Shown piece after piece: positions 6,770 to 13,423 of a stretch of DNA of 17,428 bases. Source of the DNA: Prevotella sp. UBA6429 (GTDB lineage: Bacteria > Bacteroidota > Bacteroidia > Bacteroidales > Bacteroidaceae); assembly GCA_002437285.1 (NCBI GenBank), contig DJOV01000089.1, positions 44,190 to 61,617 on the forward strand, written 5' to 3'. The stretch's first letter is position 1; each line of letters opens with the position of its first letter. The notes beneath the pieces are model-generated. The model ran no database searches and had not been told where the DNA came from. It worked only from the letters and a program-made list of their open reading frames with translations. Both the position numbers and the translations under genes were made by a program.

Positions 6770-8644
6770 ATGAAAAAAGTCACATTCCTCACAACGCTAC
6801 TGGGCATCGCACAGATGGCGACAGCCCAAACGGACAGCATCGCACACGACCTCAGGGACGTCATCATAACAGGCACACGCACACGGGTCTCCGCACGCCA
6901 TGTGCCCTTCGACGTGACCGTGGTGGATAGGGGCACGCTGACCCAGGACCATCGCCCCAACCTGCTGCCCACGCTGACGGAAGAGGTGCCTGGACTGTTC
7001 ACCACCAGCCGCGGTGTGCTGGGCTATGGGGTATCGACCAATGCCGCTGGAGGCATCAGCCTAAGGGGACTGGCGGGAGGAAGCGGACAGATGATGGTGC
7101 TCATCGACGGCACACCCCAATACCAGGGCATCTACGGGCACCCTATATCCGACAGTTACCAGACGCTCATGGCGGAACGCGTGGAGGTGATGCGCGGCCC
7201 GGCCTGCTGGCTCTACGGAAGCAACGCCATGGGCGGTGTGGTGAACATCGTCACGCGAAGGCCGCACAGTGACGGCTCACACACCAACGCCAACATAGGG
7301 GCAGGGAGCTATGGCACCGTGCAAACCGAGCTGGGCAACGACACGCGACTGGGCCGATTCTCATCTACCGTCGCTGCACAATATGGCCGCTCTGACAACC
7401 AACGCCCCAACATGGGATTTGAGCAATATGGGGGATTTGTCAGATTGGGCTATGACTTCTCAGCCCACTGGAACCTGTCTGCTGAAGCCAATCTCACGCA
7501 TTTCAACGCCTCCAACCCAGGGCTGGCCAGCAACCCGCTGGCAGGCGCACGCCAATGGATAACACGTGGGGCCGCAACACTCTCGCTGGAAAACCATTAC
7601 GGCAAGACAAACGGCCGCATCACGCTCTACGACAACTTCGGGCGACACAAGATCAACGACGGGTGGCATCAGGGCGAAGCACCGACAAAACGCTACTTCC
7701 GCAGTCGCGACGCCCTGGCGGGCGTGTCGTGGTATCAAGCCGCACGACTCTTCAAGGGCAACACGACAACGGTGGGACTGGACTACCAGCATATCTACGG
7801 ACGAGCCTACTACACCTCCATGGCAACGGGCGAGGTGATCGAAACGCCCAACAAGCAGAGTGGCCACAGTCATCGTAACGAGGTGGCGGGATATGTCGAC
7901 TTCCGACAAGACCTGGCCAACTGGCTGACGGTGGACGCCGGCATACGCCTCGACCACCACTCCATCACGGGAAACGAATGGGTGCCACAGGGGGGTGTAG
8001 CCATCCGACCGCTGGACAATGGCGCGCTGAAGTTGATGGTGAGCAAGGGCTTCCGCAACCCGACGATGCGCGAGATGTACCTGTATCCACCCTCAAGCAC
8101 GGACCTGAAGCCGGAAAAGATCATGAACTATGAACTCTCTTGGCAGCAATCGCTCGCCGCCACAGGATTCTCCTATGGCATCAACGTCTTCTACCTGAAG
8201 GGCGACAACATGATACAGACCGTGCGTGTGGACGGACGGCCACGCAACGTCAACACGGGCATCGTGGAAAACACCGGTGCCGAGTTGCAAGCCTCATGGC
8301 GCATCGACCGCCACTGGTCGGTAACCACCAACCACAGCGTGCTCCACATGCACCACTTGGTATTGGGAGCCCCGGAATACAAGGGGTATCTGGGCGGCAC
8401 CCTGGAAGAAGGCAAATGGCGCATCCACGCTGGGATCATGCAACTGTCGGGGCTCATCACCAACACCACGACCCGGCATCACGAAAACGCAACGCTCGTC
8501 AACGCCACCATCGACTACTGTCTCAGCAAAGGCGTCAGCCTGTGGGCAAAGGGAGACAACCTCCTGGCCCAACACTACGAAATCAATGAGGGTTTCCCCA
8601 TGCCCCGCGCCACCTTCATGGGTGGGGTCAACCTATCCTTTTAG
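6770..8644 (+). CDS. TonB-dependent outer-membrane receptor
   Basis: The 624-residue protein starts with a Sec signal peptide (1-19, cleavage at ATA|Q). DVIITGT (30-36) is a likely TonB box. The plug domain covers about 45-165, with ISLRGLAGG (96-104), VLIDGTPQY (110-118) and RVEVMRGPACWLYGSNAMGG (137-156). The rest is a 22-strand beta-barrel, with the conserved GFRNPTMREMY region (427-437) and GDNLL...YEINEGFPMP near the end; the last residue is aromatic (Phe624), as needed for barrel assembly. There is no N-terminal carboxypeptidase-like domain and no SusD partner, so it is not a SusC polysaccharide transporter. The size fits BtuB-like or iron/haem receptors. The substrate is unassigned, and no cobalamin riboswitch or Fur-like box is visible in the short leader. 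It is apparently monocistronic, ending in a convergent intergenic region. Confidence 0.93.
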   Translation: MKKVTFLTTLLGIAQMATAQTDSIAHDLRDVIITGTRTRVSARHVPFDVTVVDRGTLTQDHRPNLLPTLTEEVPGLFTTSRGVLGYGVSTNAAGGISLRGLAGGSGQMMVLIDGTPQYQGIYGHPISDSYQTLMAERVEVMRGPACWLYGSNAMGGVVNIVTRRPHSDGSHTNANIGAGSYGTVQTELGNDTRLGRFSSTVAAQYGRSDNQRPNMGFEQYGGFVRLGYDFSAHWNLSAEANLTHFNASNPGLASNPLAGARQWITRGAATLSLENHYGKTNGRITLYDNFGRHKINDGWHQGEAPTKRYFRSRDALAGVSWYQAARLFKGNTTTVGLDYQHIYGRAYYTSMATGEVIETPNKQSGHSHRNEVAGYVDFRQDLANWLTVDAGIRLDHHSITGNEWVPQGGVAIRPLDNGALKLMVSKGFRNPTMREMYLYPPSSTDLKPEKIMNYELSWQQSLAATGFSYGINVFYLKGDNMIQTVRVDGRPRNVNTGIVENTGAELQASWRIDRHWSVTTNHSVLHMHHLVLGAPEYKGYLGGTLEEGKWRIHAGIMQLSGLITNTTTRHHENATLVNATIDYCLSKGVSLWAKGDNLLAQHYEINEGFPMPRATFMGGVNLSF

Positions 8645-8685
8645 AATATATAACACCGAGAAGATTTACTCCTAAGCATATAGAA

Positions 8686-8725
8686 ATGACAAGGCCCTGG
8701 CTGTTGCAAGCCAGGGCCTTGTCAT
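8686..8725. terminator. 17-bp perfect inverted repeat between convergent genes
   Basis: ATGACAAGGCCCTGGCT (8686-8702) pairs perfectly with AGCCAGGGCCTTGTCAT (8709-8725) around a GTTGCA loop. It lies 41 bp after the TonB receptor stop codon. No real T-tract follows on either strand, so it may end transcription inefficiently, protect the 3' end, or act with the next hairpin. Confidence 0.6.
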
Positions 8726-8730
8726 GAAAG

Positions 8731-8753
8731 AGGCATACATCTTTTGTATGCCT
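8731..8753. repeat. Second inverted repeat in the convergent gap
   Basis: AGGCATACA (8731-8739) pairs perfectly with TGTATGCCT (8745-8753) around a 5-nt TCTTT loop. It starts 5 bp after the larger hairpin. No T-tract follows on either strand. Its role is probably in the 3' end of one of the convergent transcripts. Confidence 0.5.
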
Positions 8754-8785
8754 TCCCACCAGGGCGTTACTCTTATGACCAGCGA

Positions 8786-8806
8786 AAGCAAAAGGGCTTC
8801 CGCCCT
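8786..8806 (-). terminator. Probable leftward terminator of the FISUMP gene
   Basis: On the minus strand a 5-bp GC-rich stem AGGGC/GCCCT (8806-8802 and 8797-8793) with a GGAA (GNRA) tetraloop is followed by a T-rich stretch TTTGCTTTC. It begins 7 bp after the stop codon of the minus-strand gene. The stem is short, so the efficiency is uncertain. Confidence 0.45.
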
Positions 8807-8813
8807 ATCCCAT

Positions 8814-9572
8814 TCACTTGTTGGCTACGGGACGGACAGGTAACCCGTCGTAGCGAAAGTTAGGTCCCAAAGAAATTTCGGATTTGAGAACCATAACAAT
8901 GTGGGCATACTCATAAGGTTTTCTCTCGTATTCTTTTGTATAAAGAGAGTTGGACCACAAATAGAGAACAGCGCCCTTTCCACCTATAACACTCCGTCCC
9001 AGACTATAGCAGCCCGAAGCAGGCATAAAGAGCGTATTGCCATTAGGGCCAGTCAACAAATATCCGTTGGTTCCATGGTAATTGGCTTTCCAGTCGAGCG
9101 CGCAATTCTCAAACAGTTCCTTAAATTCCATCAGTGATGGCATGCGACATTCCTTGCCCCATTTCACCGTTGCCACATCGTCGGTGGCCCCAAGCGTTGT
9201 TTTACCGTCCTTTGGCGTGTATCTTAAGTAATCATGCACTCTTTTTGTCATGCCCTCAACATGATTCATCTTATCGTAGGTATGACACAGTTTGTAGTTA
9301 TCCTCCGTATATTTGTCTTTGGGTTGTGTCTCACCCCAAGCAAAATAATCGCCATCATCATACGGCGTTGCTGCCCCAACATTGGTACGGGCCCACAGCA
9401 GGCCGCTGGGCAAGCCTAAGTCGACAAACTCGTGACCATTGACAACCTTGGCCGCAGGCTGGGATGTTTTCGAAGGATTTGCGCTCGCCGGGTCGTTTTG
9501 CTGGGCATGCGTTGTGGCCGCAAAAAAGACAGTGAGTAACAAAGTCGTGAAAACCTTAATAGTTCTATTCAT
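8814..9572 (-). CDS. Secreted FISUMP-domain protein of unknown function
   Basis: The 252-residue protein has a Sec signal peptide (about 1-23, cleavage near THA|QQ) and then a polar Ser/Pro/Ala linker to about residue 42. One complete Fibrobacter succinogenes major paralogous (FISUMP) domain follows: VDLGLPSGLLWA (50-61), GDYFAWGET (74-82), WGKECRMPS (138-146), NTLFMPASGC (179-188), YLWSNS (204-209) and the closing GLPVRPV (243-249). The family is abundant in surface and secreted proteins of Bacteroidota, and its biochemical function is not established. Base composition differs from the neighbours: 9241-9300 is about 37% G+C and 9301-9360 about 43%, while parts of pyrG exceed 70%. That suggests recent acquisition or relaxed selection. 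The gene lies 181 bp behind the MFS gene and is probably transcribed separately; no convincing promoter is seen. Confidence 0.82.
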   Translation of the reverse strand: MNRTIKVFTTLLLTVFFAATTHAQQNDPASANPSKTSQPAAKVVNGHEFVDLGLPSGLLWARTNVGAATPYDDGDYFAWGETQPKDKYTEDNYKLCHTYDKMNHVEGMTKRVHDYLRYTPKDGKTTLGATDDVATVKWGKECRMPSLMEFKELFENCALDWKANYHGTNGYLLTGPNGNTLFMPASGCYSLGRSVIGGKGAVLYLWSNSLYTKEYERKPYEYAHIVMVLKSEISLGPNFRYDGLPVRPVANK

Positions 9573-9603
9573 AAGTACTGTTTAAAAAAGTTTTGATAAA
9601 AAT

Positions 9604-9657
9604 AAAATGCGAGAACGAAAAAGTAAAATGAAGGAAGAGAAGCAAAATGAAGAAAGA
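9604..9657. repeat. Purine-rich direct repeats upstream of the FISUMP gene
   Basis: AAAATGAAGGAAGA (9625-9638) and AAAATGAAGAAAGA (9644-9657) are 14-bp direct repeats with one mismatch, 19 bp apart. A third AAAATG at 9604-9609 continues the roughly 20-bp spacing. The tract is polypurine on the plus strand and polypyrimidine in the FISUMP leader. It may be a helically phased binding site or simple-sequence drift. Confidence 0.35.
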
Positions 9658-9753
9658 AGGCGCGCCAAAACTTCTTCGGCAAAGAAATTCGGGCACACCA
9701 TCTTTCTTGTAGATTATCTTGCTGTCAATTGATACGAGGCGCTCTTCCTTCCA

Positions 9754-11151
9754 TCATTTCTTGATGTTAGGCTCCTGCAGTCCGTAATGCTTCTTCTTGT
9801 CGATGACCAAGAGGATGAGACTGAGCGCAACGGCCGCCACGCCGAAGGAACAGAACACACTCATGCTGGTCATGTAAGAAGGGTCGGTACCATTGAGCTT
9901 GCCGATGAGCATCGGCACAAGGCTGAGACCAATGTTCTGGATGTAGAAGATGATGGCATAAGCCGAGCCCAGCAACTTCATGGGAATGATCTTGGGCACG
10001 CTCGGCCACATGGCCGAAGGAACCAGCGAGAAGGCCACGCCCAGGAGAATCATGATGATCACCGCAAACCAACCATAAGGAAGGATGTGGATGGCAAATA
10101 TGAAATGGATGATGGCCAACATGGCAGAGCCAATCAGCATCAGCGTGGCACCCTTGCCTATCTTGTCGTAAAGCGAGCCGAACAAGGGTGTCAACAGGAT
10201 GGTGCCAAAAGGTATGAGGCCAGGGATGATACCCGCCAGGTTCTCGGGTACGTTGTAATTGGCAATCATCAGCTTGGTGGCAAACTTCAAGAACGGGAAG
10301 ACGCCACTGTAAAACAACAGGCAAAGCAAGCAAATGCACCAAAATCCCGGATTGGAAAAGATAAGCTTCAAGTCGCTGAAGTGGAACTTCTCATCCTCGG
10401 ATGCATCAACAGCTGCCGCTGTCTGCGGCTGTTCGCCCTTCGCCTCCTCGACGCTGCGGTCGAGCTTCTTGTCCATCACGACATAGACCAAGAAGGCAAG
10501 AAAGCCGATGATAAGCAGCACGGCACCCAGCAGGATGGGTGCGCTGACCTTACCGCCAAAAGCCTTGGCAAAAGGCAACGACCCCATCATGGCAGCGGCC
10601 GTGCCCAGACGAGCCAGCGCCACCTGTATGCCCATGGCCAACGCCAGCTCATGCCCGGTGAACCACTTGGTGATGATCTTGGAGATGGTGATACCGCATA
10701 TCTCACAGCCCACTCCAAAGATAGAGAAGCCGAGAGAGGCTATCGCCGCCGACATGGGCAGGTTGCCCTTGAAGATGATGATGTTCAAGTAGATGCTCGC
10801 ATCACCGAAGTCATGGCTCACGCCAACAAACTTGATGCACACGCCGATGACCATCAGTGCACACGCCAGCACACCCGTGAAGCGGATACCCATCTTGTCG
10901 AGGATGATGCCTCCGAAGAAGAGCATGAGCAGGAACACGTTGATGAGGCCGTAACTTCCTGAGAAGAAGCCATAATCATCCGACGACCAGCCCAGTCCGC
11001 CCTCGGCGACCGGCTTGGTGAGCAGCACCTCCAGGGGTGACATCACGTCGGTGATGAAATAGCCCATCATCATCGTGAAGGCGACAATGAAGAGCGCCGT
11101 CCAACGCGCACTCTTGCTGTCGCTAAGAATCGTTTGAATTTTTTCTACCAT
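9754..11151 (-). CDS. MFS transporter resembling MFSD1 (candidate dipeptide carrier)
   Basis: The 465-residue inner-membrane protein has about 12 transmembrane segments split by a charged central loop (about 227-262). The first half carries GGIILDKMGIR (80-90), the MFS loop 2-3 motif. WFTGHELALAMGIQ (163-176) and VALARLG (177-183) resemble the WF.GKELNL..GLQ...ARIG segment of MFSD1. LGSAYAIIFYIQNIGLS (394-410) resembles the LGTAYG...SIQNLGL segment of the same family. I recalled these motifs from memory and did not compute an alignment. Vertebrate MFSD1 is reported to be a lysosomal dipeptide uniporter. The gene starts 20 bp after a secreted S9 peptidase on the same strand, so both are probably one transcript. 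That context supports peptide or dipeptide uptake, but another organic substrate cannot be excluded. MFS membership is certain; the MFSD1 affiliation is probable. Confidence 0.85.
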   Translation of the reverse strand: MVEKIQTILSDSKSARWTALFIVAFTMMMGYFITDVMSPLEVLLTKPVAEGGLGWSSDDYGFFSGSYGLINVFLLMLFFGGIILDKMGIRFTGVLACALMVIGVCIKFVGVSHDFGDASIYLNIIIFKGNLPMSAAIASLGFSIFGVGCEICGITISKIITKWFTGHELALAMGIQVALARLGTAAAMMGSLPFAKAFGGKVSAPILLGAVLLIIGFLAFLVYVVMDKKLDRSVEEAKGEQPQTAAAVDASEDEKFHFSDLKLIFSNPGFWCICLLCLLFYSGVFPFLKFATKLMIANYNVPENLAGIIPGLIPFGTILLTPLFGSLYDKIGKGATLMLIGSAMLAIIHFIFAIHILPYGWFAVIIMILLGVAFSLVPSAMWPSVPKIIPMKLLGSAYAIIFYIQNIGLSLVPMLIGKLNGTDPSYMTSMSVFCSFGVAAVALSLILLVIDKKKHYGLQEPNIKK

Positions 11152-11171
11152 GTGATTTTATTGTGTTTGTG

Positions 11172-13349
11172 TTATTTCTTGAGCCAACGGTCCAGCCAGT
11201 TGAAGAACGTGCGCTGCCAGAGGATACCATTCTGTGGCTTGAGCACCCAGTGGTTCTCGTCGGGGAAGATGAGCAGCTCGGCAGGGATGCCCTTCATACG
11301 AGCGGCATTGAACGCACCGAAGCCCTGGTTGGCATTGATGCGATAATCCTTCTCGCCATGGATGCAGAGGATGGGCGTGTCCCACTTGTCGACAAAGCGG
11401 TGGGGACTGTTCTCATAGGTGCGGCGGGCCGCGTCGGTCTGGTCCTTGTTCCAGTAAGCGTCGTCATACTCCCAGTTGCTGAACCATGCCTCCTCCGTGT
11501 CGGTGTACATCGATTCCAGGTTGAAGGCGCCGTCGTGGGCGATGAAGCACTTGAAACGCTTGTCATGATGACCAGCCAAGTAATAAACGGAGAAGCCTCC
11601 GAAGCTGGCCCCCACAGCGCCCATGCGGTCGCGGTCGACAAACGGCAGATTGTCAGCGGCATCGTCGATGGCCGAGAGATAGTCGCGCATGCACTGACCC
11701 GTCCAGTCGCGGCTCACCGCCTCGTTCCACTCGTTGCCGAAGCCCGGCAGGCCACGGCGGTTGGGGGCCACGATGACATAGCCGTGCGAAGCCATGATGC
11801 TGAAGTTCCAGCGATACGACCAGAACTGGGATACGGGGCTCTGCGGTCCACCCTCACAATATAATAAGGTGGGATATTTCTTCGTGGCATCAAAGTGAGG
11901 CGGCAGGATGATCCACACCAGCTCTTGCTTGCCATCGGTGGTCTTCACCCAACGCTGCTGCACGGTGGGCATGGCCAACTGGCTGAAGATGTGTCCGTTC
12001 TCGTCGGTGATGGCCTCCACGGTGGCTTTCTTCTCCTTCTTGGCCGGTGTCACCACGTAGAGCTCATCGGGATGGAGCATGGAGTGACGGGTGGCGAGGA
12101 GCTGCTTGCCATTGAGCATGGCGATCGACCCGAAGTCGTTCCAGTTGTCGTCGGTAACCTGCTTCACCACACCATCAAGACTCACCTGATAGATGCGCAC
12201 CGTGGCATGCCAGCACGCTGTGAAATAAAGACTCTTGGAATCTGTCGCCCAGCAGAAGCCGTCGACGTTGGTCTCGAGGTTGGTACTGTCGCATACATAG
12301 GTCTTCTTGCCCGTAGCCAACTCATAGACGCACAGGCGGTTCTGGTCGCTCTCATAGCCATCGTGCGCCATGCTCTGCCAAGCCACATACTTGCCGTCGG
12401 GCGAGAACTGCGGGTTCTGGTCGTAGCCCACCTGCATGTCGCCCGCCTGATGGTTCACCTGCTGGTTGCGCATGCTCTTGGTGGGGTCAACGGCAGGCTC
12501 CTTGTAGCCCTCCGGCTTGCAGAGGTTGCGCGTCGTCCCGGTAGTCAGGTCATAGAGATAGATGTCGGAATCGGTAGAGATGGCATAACTGACCCCCTCC
12601 TTCTTGCGGCAAGTGTAAGCGATCTGCCTGGAGTCACGGCTCCAAGCCAACTGCTCTATGCCTCCGAAGGGAGCCATCGGACACTCGAAGGGCTCTCCCT
12701 TGAGGATATCCACTCCCTCGCCGACCTGGTTGCCGTTGACATCGGCCACAAAGGGATGGGCCATGCTCTCCACATAGTGGTCCCAGTGGCGGTAGTTGAG
12801 ATCCGTCACCAGCCGTCCCGTGGCCTTGGGCAGGTCTTCGGGATTCTTCTGGATGGAGCCATGGTAAGGGATGCTCTTGATGAGGATGACTTTCGACCCG
12901 TCGGGCGAGAAGCTGAAGCCCTCGATGTCGATGGACGAGTTGGTCAACTTGACCCGCTGCGAGCCATCGGGGTTCATCTTCCACAACTGGCCGTCGCGGA
13001 GGAAGGCAATCTTCGTTCCGTTCTCTATCCACGCGGGATCGCTCTCGCTCACGGCGTCCTTGGTGAGGCTGGAAGGCTTGACGATGGTCTTGCCCGTCTT
13101 CACAGGCTGCACGAAGAGCATTGTGTGGCTCTTGTTCTCCTTGACACTATAGTAAGACACCTGGTAGGCCACTTGCTTGCCGTCGGGCGAGGGTGCAGCG
13201 CCTCCCAGCCGGCCCATGGCCCAGAGGGCCTCAGGCGTCATCAGGTCAGAGGAAAGCTGGATGTTGTTTTTCTGAATCATGTTTTGGGCATTGGCCACCG
13301 GTGCGCACGCGAGCAACGCTCCGAGCGCCAAGGCAATCGCTTTGTTCAT
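11172..13349 (-). CDS. Secreted S9 family serine peptidase, DPP5-like
   Basis: The 725-residue protein has a Sec signal peptide (1-21, cleavage ANA|Q), placing it in the periplasm. Residues about 40-460 form a beta-propeller with repeated SPDG-type blades (for example 54-57, 148-151 and 316-319). Residues about 465-725 are an alpha/beta-hydrolase with nucleophile Ser582 in GASFGG, Asp668 in HGEKDY and His700 in DENHW, which completes the catalytic triad. The catalytic half, with EGGPQS (499-504), APNRRG (528-533) and DYLSAIDD (556-563), resembles Porphyromonas DPP5, which releases N-terminal dipeptides after Ala or hydrophobic residues. An acylaminoacyl-peptidase activity is the alternative. 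I chose the ATG at 13349 because it gives a clean signal peptide; the upstream ATG at 13403 would add an Arg-rich extension inside a hairpin. The MFS carrier follows after 20 bp. Confidence 0.92.
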   Translation of the reverse strand: MNKAIALALGALLACAPVANAQNMIQKNNIQLSSDLMTPEALWAMGRLGGAAPSPDGKQVAYQVSYYSVKENKSHTMLFVQPVKTGKTIVKPSSLTKDAVSESDPAWIENGTKIAFLRDGQLWKMNPDGSQRVKLTNSSIDIEGFSFSPDGSKVILIKSIPYHGSIQKNPEDLPKATGRLVTDLNYRHWDHYVESMAHPFVADVNGNQVGEGVDILKGEPFECPMAPFGGIEQLAWSRDSRQIAYTCRKKEGVSYAISTDSDIYLYDLTTGTTRNLCKPEGYKEPAVDPTKSMRNQQVNHQAGDMQVGYDQNPQFSPDGKYVAWQSMAHDGYESDQNRLCVYELATGKKTYVCDSTNLETNVDGFCWATDSKSLYFTACWHATVRIYQVSLDGVVKQVTDDNWNDFGSIAMLNGKQLLATRHSMLHPDELYVVTPAKKEKKATVEAITDENGHIFSQLAMPTVQQRWVKTTDGKQELVWIILPPHFDATKKYPTLLYCEGGPQSPVSQFWSYRWNFSIMASHGYVIVAPNRRGLPGFGNEWNEAVSRDWTGQCMRDYLSAIDDAADNLPFVDRDRMGAVGASFGGFSVYYLAGHHDKRFKCFIAHDGAFNLESMYTDTEEAWFSNWEYDDAYWNKDQTDAARRTYENSPHRFVDKWDTPILCIHGEKDYRINANQGFGAFNAARMKGIPAELLIFPDENHWVLKPQNGILWQRTFFNWLDRWLKK

Positions 13350-13365
13350 TGTCAATATGCATAAA

Positions 13366-13411
13366 GCGGCAGAGTGGCGTCGCCTGTCAAGACGAAGCGT
13401 CACTCTGCCGC
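13366..13411 (-). terminator. Long hairpin between yidC and the S9 peptidase gene
   Basis: GCGGCAGAGTGGCGT (13366-13380) pairs with GCGTCACTCTGCCGC (13397-13411), giving a 15-bp stem with two G-T pairs. The 16-nt loop can form a further GTC/GAC stem. On the minus strand it is followed by only three T (CTTTATGC), so termination is likely partial. It ends 17 bp before the peptidase ATG and starts 13 bp after the yidC stop, so it could tune how much downstream transcription or translation occurs. Confidence 0.55.
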
Positions 13412-13423
13412 GATGATTAAAAC

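Noticed and set aside
6770..8644. SusC-type glycan transporter or BtuB assignment for the TonB receptor
   Set aside because: It lacks the N-terminal carboxypeptidase-like domain, the SusC length of about 1000 residues and a SusD neighbour. No cobalamin riboswitch or corrinoid genes lie nearby, so a BtuB name is not supported.
9787..10962. 391-codon plus-strand open frame opposite the MFS gene
   Set aside because: Its translation is dominated by Asp, His, Gln and Arg, as expected from reading hydrophobic transmembrane codons in reverse complement. It is a shadow.
11895..13364. 489-codon plus-strand open frame opposite the S9 peptidase
   Set aside because: It is antisense to a peptidase with an intact catalytic triad and signal peptide. 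The translation has no recognisable domain and fits a GC-driven shadow.
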